Below are positions 1 to 8,500 of a DNA stretch of 36,835 bases, piece by piece. A program made the position numbers and the translations under genes. Each line of letters opens with the position of its first letter. The stretch's first letter is position 1. The notes under the pieces are model-generated. The model saw nothing but the letters and a program-made list of their open reading frames with translations, had not been told where the DNA came from and made no database searches. Source of the stretch: Candidatus Rifleibacterium amylolyticum (lineage in GTDB: Bacteria > Muiribacteriota > Ozemobacteria > Ozemobacterales > Ozemobacteraceae); the NCBI GenBank assembly GCA_009917695.1, contig JAACJG010000022.1, positions 1 through 36,835 on the forward strand. Reading direction: 5' to 3'.

Positions 1-73
<73 letters not shown>

Positions 74-94
74 AATTATTGAAATCTGATACCG

Positions 95-151
95 TGAGAT
101 TGCTTCGTCGTTCTGCGTAGCTTTACGCGTAGCAGAACTCCTCGCAATGAC
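95..151. repeat. REP-like 'CATTGCGAG...GAAGCAATCTC' repeat in the rRNA leader
   Basis: On the minus strand the segment reads GTCATTGCGAGGAG, then a central part, then CGACGAAGCAATCTC. This frame resembles a non-coding repeat seen in many unrelated bacterial genomes. The central part has a short stem (TTCTGC at 111-116 with GCAGAA at 132-137) and two direct copies of GCGTAGC (115-121 and 128-134). It lies between the putative rRNA promoter and the 16S gene, so it would be transcribed as part of the leader. A shorter fragment, CATTGCGAG, recurs near 25711. Identification rests on memory of the repeat, not on a search. Confidence 0.6.
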
Positions 152-180
152 ACCGAATCAGAAGTTCTCATTATAGGATA
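152..180 (-). promoter_or_regulatory. rrs: Possible rRNA operon promoter (-10 at 170-175)
   Basis: A perfect TATAAT is present on the minus strand (170-175), about 100 bases before the 16S gene. TTGAAT hexamers lie upstream on the same strand, but their spacing to this -10 is either too short (13) or too long (20). The -35 is therefore unresolved, and a UP element or factor-dependent promoter is possible. A placement further upstream is not excluded. Confidence 0.35.
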
Positions 181-181
181 G

Positions 182-211
182 TTGATCTATTCAAGATTCA
201 ACGTTTATAAA
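182..211 (+). promoter_or_regulatory. Possible plus-strand promoter facing away from the rRNA operon
   Basis: TTGATC (182-187) and TATAAA (206-211) are separated by 18 bases, a sigma70-like arrangement. Transcription would start near 218 and run toward a terminator-like structure ending at 320. No protein-coding gene lies between, so this could drive a small RNA. The region is AT-rich, so chance occurrence is a real possibility. Confidence 0.3.
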
Positions 212-217
212 CATCAC

Positions 218-320
218 ATTTACTGCGATGCTCAAAGGATCTCATTAACTTAATAACAAGACCCGCTTGGCGTCATAATAAGTCTTCTGATCTTATTCTC
301 AATGAGCTGCGGGCTTTTTT
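218..320 (+). ncRNA. Candidate small RNA between rRNA operon and pcm
   Basis: No open reading frame of note is present. The segment ends in a terminator-like structure: CCCGC (262-266) can pair with GCGGG (309-313), an inner stem AATAAG/CTTATT (277-282, 292-297) fills the loop, and TTTTTT follows at 315-320. A sigma70-like promoter lies just upstream. Together these would give a transcript of about 100 nt. No known RNA family was recognised, and the call rests only on promoter and terminator signals. Confidence 0.25.
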
Positions 321-560
321 GGCCCGTCCTGCCGGGGCAGGAAGTTCATCTTACCAAAAACCGATCACCAAGTCAACTCTTATCTAAAAAATTTTTGTAC
401 AAAAGCCAGCATTTTTTTTCTAAACGAGTGCCCGCAGGAAAAACTTCGATTAACCCTCTCAGTTCCTGCCTATATGCCCTGGAAATGAAGTATTTTCGCT
501 TATGGATTCAGCCCGGGCGATCTGTTAAAATGTAAAAAAGAGAGATCGAGGAGGACGCAA
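321..560. other. Intergenic stretch before pcm
   Basis: AT-rich DNA with no convincing gene. It contains a perfect short hairpin, CCTGCC-GG-GGCAGG (328-341), directly after the T-run at 315-320. Near the end are a weak -10-like TAAAAT (526-531) and a good ribosome binding site (GAGGAGG, just before the pcm ATG). A 77-codon frame in this stretch has no recognisable protein character and is not annotated. Confidence 0.5.
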
Positions 561-1295
561 ATGAAGGGAAAAACAATGGCCTGGCCACTGCTTGTCATCG
601 CCGCTTTGCTAGTGACAGTAAGTCTGCTGCCGGGAAGTTGCGCAGACCAGATCTTGCCAGTGGAGGAAAAAACAATGGAAGAAGCCCGCGAAGCTATGGT
701 TCGCCTGTTGATCGCCTACGGCGTGCGCGACGAAAAAGTTATCGCAGCGATGCGCAAAGTTAAACGCCATAATTTTCTTCCTGCCGGCTACTTCAGCAGA
801 GACGCCTATGGCGATCACCCTCTCCCGATAGGCCATGACCAGACAATTTCACAGCCATACATAGTTGCCTATATGACCGAAAGAATCGCACCCAGGCCCG
901 GCGAGAAAGTCCTGGAAATCGGCACCGGATCGGGTTATCAGGCTGCAGTTCTGGCGGAACTTGGAGCTGATGTATACAGTATTGAGATTGTGCCTGAGCT
1001 GGCTTCTCATTCAATCGAAGCTCTGGCCAGAGAAGGCTACAAATGCACGGTTAAATGTGGAGACGGCTACCAGGGCTGGCCAGAACATGCACCGTTTTCA
1101 ATGATAATAGTCACCTGCGCTCCAGAAGAATTACCAGAGAAGCTGGTTGAGCAGCTTGCCGACGGCGGCCGCATGATTCTGCCGCTTGGCGCATATTCCC
1201 AGAGACTGGTAATTCTGCGAAAAAAGGGAGAGCGCTTCATAACCGAAGACGATCTGCCGGTACGCTTTGTGCCAATGATAAAAGGCACGAAATGA
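561..1295 (+). CDS. pcm: Exported protein-L-isoaspartate O-methyltransferase
   Basis: PIMT transfers a methyl group from SAM to isoaspartyl residues in aged proteins, starting their repair. The 244-residue product carries the SAM-binding motif VLEIGTGSGYQ (117-127), the family signature TISQPYIV (95-102) and the post-motif region MIIVTCAPEELPEKL (181-195). The first 28 residues are a charged start plus a hydrophobic stretch ending in SCA-D, a likely Sec signal peptide. A lipobox reading is poor because the residues before Cys27 are P-G-S. The ATG is preceded by GAGGAGG at good spacing. The enzyme core is complete and of normal length; the leader makes it longer than the cytosolic E. coli enzyme. 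Export is unexpected because SAM is cytosolic, although PIMTs with leaders are known in other bacteria. Confidence 0.93.
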   Translation: MKGKTMAWPLLVIAALLVTVSLLPGSCADQILPVEEKTMEEAREAMVRLLIAYGVRDEKVIAAMRKVKRHNFLPAGYFSRDAYGDHPLPIGHDQTISQPYIVAYMTERIAPRPGEKVLEIGTGSGYQAAVLAELGADVYSIEIVPELASHSIEALAREGYKCTVKCGDGYQGWPEHAPFSMIIVTCAPEELPEKLVEQLADGGRMILPLGAYSQRLVILRKKGERFITEDDLPVRFVPMIKGTK

Positions 1296-1335
1296 ATCTT
1301 TTTTACCGGTAAGGCACAACTACCACTCAACCTGC

Positions 1336-1364
1336 TTAACATTTGCAGCTAAATGCTTTATACT
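1336..1364 (+). promoter_or_regulatory. Sigma70-type promoter for the proline-rich protein
   Basis: TTAACA (1336-1341) and TATACT (1359-1364) each match the consensus at five of six positions and are separated by exactly 17 bases. The start site would be near 1371, giving a leader of about 35 nt with AGGAG just before the ATG at 1406. The gene can therefore be transcribed independently of pcm. Confidence 0.6.
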
Positions 1365-1405
1365 TGTCTGAAGCAGTACATTCTGCATTTGTACAGGAGT
1401 AGACA

Positions 1406-2173
1406 ATGAAGTATTTCAGTATTGGGCATAGAGCAGTGCTTGCAACTGTTTTGCTCGGCGCACTGACAACTGGATCCTATGGTAGCGACGGTCTTATTCT
1501 GCCAATGCCAGGGAAAAAGGCCATCGAAAAGGCGTCTGCTACCGTTAACCTGCCAAAAAAGCAGCCAGAAGCCCAAAAAACCAATGGCTCAGGCGCAATC
1601 ATTCCACTGCCCAAACAGATTAAACCCCTTCCCCAGCCCACCGAACCTGAAGAACCTGTCGCGACAACGCCAGTTCAAGACAAGCCGCTGTTGCCAATCG
1701 CGACACCTCCTCCACCAGAGCCAGTTCTGATGGATGACATACCTGTTCCTCCCGACGAAGTGGTAATAAGCCCGAGCGATTCATTAAACGATCTCATACC
1801 ACCCGCCCCGCCCCCGGAAGTCCCCGTCGACAACAGCGCCGGCGGTGGCACACTGCCTGTGTTCCCCAAGGATACCAGTTCGGCCATTTTTATGGTCATG
1901 AAAAGCTGGCAATGCGAAAATTACGATGGCAACACCCTGCTTTCTCATGCTGTCGAAGTTTACAGCAAAGAGGCTGACGATATTTTCAGAATCGAAGGAC
2001 TGAACCCCGGCGATGAATTTCTGATCACCGTTGAAGAAGAAGATATCACTCTCGACGAGCTTCTCGATATTCTCGCCATGAAATCAGGGCGCGACTGGGG
2101 CGTCGACATTCCTTCCAAAGTCATTTATTTCTATCCCAAAGGTGTAAAAGCAGACGCATACAACGTCTGGTAA
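1406..2173 (+). CDS. Exported proline-rich protein with STN-like C-terminal domain
   Basis: The 255-residue product begins with a signal peptide (1-26). Residues 30-150 form a low-complexity linker rich in proline and acidic residues, with two related segments, ILPMPGK (31-37) and IIPLPK (65-70). The folded part is C-terminal (160-255). Within it, residues 197-246 (GLNPGDEFLITVEEEDIT, then LDELLDILAMKSG, then VIYFYPKG) have the beta-alpha-beta pattern of secretin/TonB N-terminal (STN) or pilotin-like domains. That resemblance is by eye and weak. A periplasmic partner or envelope-tethered role is a guess. AGGAG at good spacing supports the start. The downstream phosphatase begins 16 bases after the stop, so the two are probably co-transcribed. 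Confidence 0.8.
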   Translation: MKYFSIGHRAVLATVLLGALTTGSYGSDGLILPMPGKKAIEKASATVNLPKKQPEAQKTNGSGAIIPLPKQIKPLPQPTEPEEPVATTPVQDKPLLPIATPPPPEPVLMDDIPVPPDEVVISPSDSLNDLIPPAPPPEVPVDNSAGGGTLPVFPKDTSSAIFMVMKSWQCENYDGNTLLSHAVEVYSKEADDIFRIEGLNPGDEFLITVEEEDITLDELLDILAMKSGRDWGVDIPSKVIYFYPKGVKADAYNVW

Positions 2174-2189
2174 AAGATTGGAGACAAAC

Positions 2190-3212
2190 ATGAAAAGAGC
2201 TTTTTCGGTTGTACTGGTGATGTTTCTTCTGGTGCTGACAGCCAGCACCCCGACCTGTGCGCGTGACTGGGAAAAATACCCGGCATGGCTCGAAATTACT
2301 GGAGCCCGGCGCGTTTATGCAGTTGGCGACATTCACGGAGCCTTTGATGAACTTACTTCTACTCTCGAAACATTAAAAGTTGCTCAAAGAACATCCCCGA
2401 CCTCATTCAGATTCAAATGGGCCGGTGAGGATGCTGTTCTGATTTTTCTCGGCGACCTTAATGACCGCGGCCTGCATACCAAGCAGGTATATGATGCCGT
2501 AATGGATCTGCAGCTGCAGGCAGAAAAAGCTGGCGGACAGGTTGTCGTTCTCATGGGAAACCACGAAGTCATGCTTCTCAACGGCCAGGTGGAAGAATGG
2601 GCGAAAACTCTGACTTCACACAAAAAACAGCATTATCAGAACACGCTCGACTCTTTTACCAGGGATGGACTGGATTTTCATGAAGCCATCTCGGAAAAAG
2701 GCGTCTATGGAAGCTGGATTCGCAACCGCCCGTTGTTTGCGGTTATCAACGGCTTCATGTTCGTTCATGGCGGACTGCCCAACACGCCTGTCACGAAATC
2801 GACGCTGGCTGCTGATTACAAAGACGACATCGAAAAAGGCGATTTCAAAAAAGGCATTTTCATGAACCATGACAGCGTTCTCTGGAACCGTGACTGGTGG
2901 AAAGACGACGTTCTTGTCAGCCGCAATCTCAAGGTTCTTGGCGTCATGGGTGTTGTATTCGGCCACACAATCGGCGCTCTTGGCGAAAAAGGGCGCATAG
3001 TGGTAAAAGACAACCGGCTTATTTCGATCGACGTCGGCATGACGCCAGCTTATGGTAACAGCAAGGGTGGCGGTCTTATCATCAGCACTACCGCGAGCGA
3101 CCACATGGTATTTCGCGCGGTTTATCCGGACCGACCTGAAGAACTGCTGTTCAGCGTAAAAATGCCGGCATCGGCTTATCCCTCTGCCCGCCGATATTAT
3201 CAGGTGCGCTGA
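2190..3212 (+). CDS. Exported calcineurin-like (PPP/Shelphs-type) phosphatase
   Basis: All core metallophosphoesterase motifs of the PPP branch are present: GDIHG (46-50), GDLNDRG (88-94), GNHE (123-126), VHGG (192-195) and GHT (258-260). They bind a two-metal centre that hydrolyses phosphomonoesters. The layout resembles the bacterial Shewanella-like phosphatases, several of which act on phosphotyrosine. Residues 1-24 form a signal peptide, so the enzyme should act in the periplasm. The ATG at 2190 is chosen over an upstream in-frame TTG at 2178 because GGAG (2180-2183) sits six bases before it and the signal peptide then starts correctly. The product is 340 residues. The substrate is unknown. 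The gene ends just before a strong terminator. Confidence 0.9.
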   Translation: MKRAFSVVLVMFLLVLTASTPTCARDWEKYPAWLEITGARRVYAVGDIHGAFDELTSTLETLKVAQRTSPTSFRFKWAGEDAVLIFLGDLNDRGLHTKQVYDAVMDLQLQAEKAGGQVVVLMGNHEVMLLNGQVEEWAKTLTSHKKQHYQNTLDSFTRDGLDFHEAISEKGVYGSWIRNRPLFAVINGFMFVHGGLPNTPVTKSTLAADYKDDIEKGDFKKGIFMNHDSVLWNRDWWKDDVLVSRNLKVLGVMGVVFGHTIGALGEKGRIVVKDNRLISIDVGMTPAYGNSKGGGLIISTTASDHMVFRAVYPDRPEELLFSVKMPASAYPSARRYYQVR

Positions 3213-3230
3213 GCTGATTGAGCTTACAGA

Positions 3231-3263
3231 AAACCGCCACTTCGCAGGGAGTGGCGGTTTTTT
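3231..3263 (+). terminator. Rho-independent terminator after the phosphatase gene
   Basis: An 11-bp stem, AAACCGCCACT (3231-3241) with AGTGGCGGTTT (3250-3260), encloses an 8-base loop and runs into a T tract. It closes the plus-strand unit that ends with the phosphatase. Confidence 0.93.
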
Positions 3264-3272
3264 TATCATTTG

Positions 3273-3281
3273 TGCTATATT
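3273..3281 (+). promoter_or_regulatory. Extended -10 promoter for the glycosyltransferase gene
   Basis: TGCTATATT fits an extended -10 element (TGn followed by TATATT). It lies immediately after the terminator of the previous gene. No clear -35 is seen. A start site near 3288 would exclude the in-frame TTG at 3270 and supports translation from the TTG at 3312. Confidence 0.45.
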
Positions 3282-3311
3282 CATGCGCAAAGTCAAACCC
3301 GGAGCAAAGCA

Positions 3312-4814
3312 TTGACCGAGAACACTCAGACCAGCAACGCGCCAGCAGATATCACAGCCAGATATAACCGGCTTTTTTACATACTCACAGCAGCTCTTTT
3401 TCTGTTCAGGCTTTTTATATCGCAGTATCTCGATCTGACGCCCGACGAGACATATTATTGGGAACTGGCGCGCCAGATCGACTGGTCTTACTACGATCAC
3501 CCGCCGATGGTGGCCTGGCTGATTTCTCTGCTAAGATTGATTCCGGGTGATACCCAGCTGCACATACGAATTTTAACTATTGCTGGAACAGCCTTCGCCG
3601 GCTGGGTGCTTTTTGCAATCGGCCGCGACTGCCTCAACAATGTCCGCGCCGGATTCTGGGCGGCATTTATGCTCAATTTCACGCCGGCCGGTATGGCACT
3701 CGGCTTTATAACAACTCCAGACACACCTCTCGCGATATTCTGGAGCCTGGGCATCTACGCTTTCCTCAAAGCGCTCAATGACAAGCGTGACCGCTGGTGG
3801 ATCGTTACCGGGATTGCGCTTGGCTGCGGTGCTCTGAGCAAATACAACATGATTTTGTTTGTTCCTGGCGTTGCTATTGCCATACTCACGTTCAAGCGCT
3901 ATCGACACCTTGTCACCACCCGCCGCTACTGGCTGATGGTGCTGCTGGCAGCGCTTGGCACCGTGCCGATACTTTACTGGAACAGTCAGCACGACTGGAT
4001 ATCCTTTAAGTTTCAGCTCGATTCCAGACTGGCTGGCAATACCAGATCGCTGGCACATAATCTTGGCGAGTTCATCGGCGGCCAGCTTGGAACCATCGGC
4101 CTGACGCTCTGGCCGGTGCTGTGGTTCGCTGCAATCACCACTGCCATAAGCTCTTACAAACGTGACGATGAAAAACGGTTTTTTCTGGCCTGGCTGACTC
4201 TTCCGGCGATGGTTTTCTTCACCTATACCGCGATGAAATCAAAAATTGAAGCGAACTGGCCACAAATCGCCTATTTAAGCACCATGCTGCTGGCAGCTGA
4301 ATGGTTGTGCGAGCCTGGAAAAGGGCGACGGCGCATTTACTGGGTTCTCGGGCCATCGGCCGCTCTGGCCGTCATAGCTGTCACACAGACACTAACGCTC
4401 GCACTGCCACTTCCCGCCAATGCGGATATAAGCCTCAGACTGCATGGCTGGCGGCAAATGGGAGAATTTATCAAACAGATCGACAACGAAACCGGCAACA
4501 AGCTTTTATTTGCCGGTCAGGGAGCGACTCTGACCACTCTGGCCGCCTATTATGGCGGACTGCCTTCTTCGCGTATCGCTGAAATAGTTTCTTACGGCAA
4601 TTTCAAGGTATGGCTGAAAGACAAACAGCTGCCGGCTGGCAGCGATATGATATTCGTAGACGACAACAGACATTCTGAAGCCATGAACTGGGCAACCAGA
4701 TTCGGCAGCCATGAAGCCAGATCATACGACATTCATCATGCCGGAAAAAAGATTCGAACGATCAATATTACCCACATGAAGGATCTGAAGGAGCCCATGG
4801 CTTTTCGCCGCTGA
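3312..4814 (+). CDS. GT39/ArnT-like membrane glycosyltransferase (PMT_2 family)
   Basis: This polytopic membrane protein (500 residues, about ten or more hydrophobic segments) belongs to the GT-C dolichyl-/polyprenyl-phosphate-sugar transferases. The hallmark is the first periplasmic loop: LTPDETYYW (42-50) followed by SYYDHPPMVAWL (59-70), matching the DE(A/T)YYW...DHPP pattern of GT39/ArnT-like proteins. The acidic residue there is the catalytic site in the family. Such enzymes move a sugar from a lipid carrier to lipid A, protein or another acceptor on the outer face of the inner membrane; the acceptor here is unknown. The TTG start at 3312 follows GGAG (3301-3304) with a 7-base gap. The gene appears monocistronic and converges on the GNAT gene. 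Confidence 0.9.
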   Translation: MTENTQTSNAPADITARYNRLFYILTAALFLFRLFISQYLDLTPDETYYWELARQIDWSYYDHPPMVAWLISLLRLIPGDTQLHIRILTIAGTAFAGWVLFAIGRDCLNNVRAGFWAAFMLNFTPAGMALGFITTPDTPLAIFWSLGIYAFLKALNDKRDRWWIVTGIALGCGALSKYNMILFVPGVAIAILTFKRYRHLVTTRRYWLMVLLAALGTVPILYWNSQHDWISFKFQLDSRLAGNTRSLAHNLGEFIGGQLGTIGLTLWPVLWFAAITTAISSYKRDDEKRFFLAWLTLPAMVFFTYTAMKSKIEANWPQIAYLSTMLLAAEWLCEPGKGRRRIYWVLGPSAALAVIAVTQTLTLALPLPANADISLRLHGWRQMGEFIKQIDNETGNKLLFAGQGATLTTLAAYYGGLPSSRIAEIVSYGNFKVWLKDKQLPAGSDMIFVDDNRHSEAMNWATRFGSHEARSYDIHHAGKKIRTINITHMKDLKEPMAFRR

Positions 4815-4832
4815 TCAGGCCCGCAGCCTTTT

Positions 4833-5504
4833 TCATGCTTCAGAATTACCGAGCCAGCCCTGCGTCATCCAGGAATCCGCCTTCGCGTCATACTCGTCGG
4901 CAAGCATGCTCATCAGCACAGAATCCTGCCAGGCACCGTCGACAAAGAGACTTTTGCGCAATATACCCTCGCGCATAAATCCCAGTTTGCAGGCAAGCCC
5001 GAGCGAAGCAGCATTATCACTGACAATATGCAGCCACAACCTGTGCAGACAGACTTCTTCAAAAGCGAATGAAATGAGAGTCGCCAGGCTCCTGGTCATC
5101 AGACCATTTCGCCAGAATTCATGCGACATCCAGTATGAGATGCCAGCGGAATGCTGTATGCCGAAATCTACCGAATGCAGTGCAATCCTGCCGATCAGCT
5201 GATTCGAGTCAGACTTGAAAACACCAAGATCAAGTCGCCTGCCACTCCTCGCCAGAAGGTGATCTTCGGCAATCAGGCTCTGCATGGTCTGTAGACTGAT
5301 TCTGTCAGGCAGCGGCTGCAGCCAGCGGCTAAGATACGCTCTATTTGCGCCGTAAAGCTGCCTAAGCTCCTCGGCCTGGGAACGATTAAGTCGCTGAAGA
5401 TAGATTTCACGCGCATAAAGACGTCGACCGGGTGGCATTATTGCTGAGAAGACTTCTGGCGGGCGCTGAAGAAAACCCGTCCGGTTACCGGCTTTTCGAG
5501 TCAT
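4833..5504 (-). CDS. GNAT acetyltransferase (RimJ/RimL-like)
   Basis: The 223-residue product has the RimJ/RimL layout: a beta strand near LYAREIYLQRL (29-39), the core strand IGRIALHSVDF, the SYWMSHEFWRNGLMT segment that replaces the usual acetyl-CoA-binding loop, and the C-terminal ASLGLACKLGFMREGILRKS motif typical of N-alpha-acetyltransferases of this group. It would acetylate an N-terminal or small-molecule amine. The start codon overlaps the metH stop (ATGA), implying translational coupling. A second in-frame ATG at codon 23 would remove an atypical N-terminal extension. A direct link to methionine metabolism is not evident. Confidence 0.85.
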   Translation of the reverse strand: MTRKAGNRTGFLQRPPEVFSAIMPPGRRLYAREIYLQRLNRSQAEELRQLYGANRAYLSRWLQPLPDRISLQTMQSLIAEDHLLARSGRRLDLGVFKSDSNQLIGRIALHSVDFGIQHSAGISYWMSHEFWRNGLMTRSLATLISFAFEEVCLHRLWLHIVSDNAASLGLACKLGFMREGILRKSLFVDGAWQDSVLMSMLADEYDAKADSWMTQGWLGNSEA

Positions 5505-8500
5505 GGCACAAAATAACGGGCATGATGATTGAGAATGACAAAACCCGAAACTGAAAGCTCAGGAACCATCTGGTCGGAAGTCGTCAGGCTCAAACCGATT
5601 CTGTCTGCCTGAAGAAGCCTGAACAATTCACGTTGTGCCGACAAATCAGGACATGCCGGGTAGCCAAAAGAATAGCGGCAACCGATCAACTGCTCGGCGG
5701 TCAGCGGCTTATCCTGATTCAGCTCGCGGTGAACGTGCCGGTGAACATAGGCGGCGGCACAGTCAGCCAGCTCAGCGCCCAGGCCATGCAAAAGATGATA
5801 ATCGCAGTAGCGGTCGGCACCAAAAAGCTTCTTTTCCGCCTTGATGACGCGATTTCCAACGGTTACCGCCCAGAGAACAATAGTATCTTCGCGTTCATCG
5901 ACGAAGTCGCTGATACAGAGATGTGGCGCCCGGCCCTGTCTCGGGAAATTGAACTCGCCAATTTTCAGGTCAGTTTCGTCATATATGGCGATCGAGTCAC
6001 CATGCGCCCGACACCGGTAATAGCCGTATACTGCTCGACTCTCGAAGAGATTTTCTTTTTCGTCGAGATCGACGAACTTCTTCAAAGCAGGCATGGCCTG
6101 TTTTTCGAGGAGCTCAGCATATTTTACCTCTGGCAGATCTCCGCGTTTATAGCCCCAGCGCGCCTCAAAGAGAACCTTGTGCGACAACAATTTGAAAAGT
6201 TCAGAAGACTCGATGTCAAGCAGATGACTACCGGCAAAAGGTGCTTTGAATGGCTTGAAATCAGCAAAAAACTGATGCCGGTTCGCTTCTGAGCGGGGTG
6301 CCGAAAGATTGGCAACTGTTGTGTTGTTTTCTGTAACCGGTCTGCTATCAGATGGCGTCGGTTTTGCTGTCTGCTTCGGTTTTTCAGTGAGCTCCTGCAT
6401 GATCTTGATCGAATCTATGGCATCACGCGCATAAAAAACTCTGCCGCGGTACATAGCCTTGAGATCATTGTTGACATATTCAGGAGTCAGTGCGGCACCA
6501 CCGAGAATTACAGCCGGCAGAAAATCACGACGGTTGAGCTCTTCGAGATTCTCTTTCATAATCTGCGTCGAACGCACGAGAAGGCCGCTCATGCCGATTA
6601 CGCCGGCCTTATGTTCGTGAGCGGCTCTGATCATTGCATCGATATCGACCTTGATGCCGAGATCGACAACAGAATATCCATTGTTAGAGAGCATGATATT
6701 AACGAGATTTTTGCCAATATCATGCACGTCTCCGGCGACAGTAGCGAGAATCATTTTTTTATCGGGATCGGCTTCGGTTTTTTCCATAAATGGTCTAAGC
6801 AGATCGACAGACTTTTTAACGACCTCAGCCGATTGCAGCACAAACGGCAATTGCAGTTTACCTGAAGCAAAATACTCGCCGACTTTTTTCATCGCCGGCA
6901 GCAGAATCTCGTTAATGATGATCACTGGCTGGCGCTCGTTACGAAGCTCTTCCAGAAGCTTTTCCAGAGAAGCCGAGTCGCCTTCGACGACTTTTTCGAA
7001 CAAACGCTGGTCTGGTGGCAGCTTTTCGAAATCGATACGCTCATGCGCAGCGGCACTTGTTGCTGCCATATAAGCCGCCAGTTCGCTGCCGTCGCCATTT
7101 TTGTTATAGATCAGGTCGAGTGCAATCTGCTTTTCATGTTCAGATATTGAAAACATTGGAATAATCCGGGCAGGGTTGACAATAGCGCAGGTCAGCCCCT
7201 TCTCGACTGCTTCGGCAAGAAAAACAGAATTGAGTAATTCGCGCGAAGCCTGCTGCAGCCCGAATGAGACATTGCTGACGCCCAGACTTGTGTTGGCTTC
7301 GGGAAATTCTCGACTCACCAGTTCTACCGCCTGCAAAGTTTCAGCGGCAGCGCTGCGAAGTTGCGAATCGCCGCTGGCGACAGTGAAAGTCAGCGTATCG
7401 AAAATCAGGTCACTATCGCGAAAGCCGAATTCATCGACGAGCAAATCGCGCAGACGCCTGGCAATCGCCAGCTTCTTTTCGGCAGTCTTTGCCATGCCTT
7501 CTTCGTCGATGGTCAGACAGATCAGCGCGGCGCCGAAACGACGGGCGAGCGCAGCAATGCGCCTGAGGCGCTTTCCACCATCTTCAAGATTGACCGAATT
7601 GATGATACAGCGGCCGCCATGGCTTTTAAGCGCGGCCTCGATAGCTTCAGGAGAGGTTGAATCTATTACCAGCGGCAGGTTGACCTGGGTAGCGAATTTT
7701 GGCACCAGACGATGCATATCGGCAACTTCATCGCGCCCGACATAGGCGACACACAGATCGAGCATGTGGGCGCCACCCTTTGCCTGTTCGCGCCCCATCG
7801 CTACCATGCCGTCATAATCGTTGGCGAGCAGCAGATCTTTGAACTGGCGTGCACCGTTGGCATTGGTACGCTCGCCAATCATGGCAGGAGCCGGCTGCTG
7901 GCGCAGAGAAACAGCCGAAAACAGGCTGGCAACCCTGGCCTTTCTGACAACATTTCGCCGGGCCGGGCGCAGGTTCTCTAAACGTTTAACGACAGCGGCA
8001 AGATGGTCTGGGCGGGTTCCACAACAGCCGCCCACCATGTTAACACCGTATTCTTTTACAAAGCGCTCATGAAAGTCAGCGAATTCCTGAGGGGTCATGC
8101 GATAAAAAGGTTTGCCATCGACATTCTCAGGCAGACCGGCATTAGGCATGACACCGACAGCACGTGGCCAGTGCTCGGCCAGATGTGCGACATGCCGAAC
8201 CATTTCGAGCGGGCCGGTGGCGCAGTTAATGCTCAGCATATCGATAAAATCGTAAGGTTCGAATACTGTCGTTATTGCGCTGATATCGCTGCCCACCAGC
8301 ATGGTGCCATTCGGTTCGAGGGTAACAGACACAACAACCGGACAGCGTCTTCCCGCGCTGGCAAAAACACTTTCGGCAGCATAAAGCGCAGACTTTATCT
8401 GCAACAGATCCTGGCAGGTCTCGATCTGGAATATATCAACGCCGGCATTCAGCAGTGCCCGCATCTGTTCTTCGTAGGCGGCCGCCATCTCGTCGAACGA

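Noticed and set aside
302-535. 77-codon frame before pcm
   Set aside because: It starts inside a terminator-like stem, has no Shine-Dalgarno site and an irregular composition. It is better explained as non-coding.
1303-1312. Palindrome TTACCGGTAA after pcm
   Set aside because: Ten bases with no T-run or linked promoter. Chance cannot be excluded.
2616-3500. 294-codon open frame on the minus strand
   Set aside because: It is antisense to the phosphatase and the start of the glycosyltransferase and runs through a strong terminator. It is a shadow of real coding sequence.
4816-4833. Terminator AGGC-CCGCA-GCCT-T4 after the glycosyltransferase gene
   Set aside because: The stem is only four base pairs, too weak to call.
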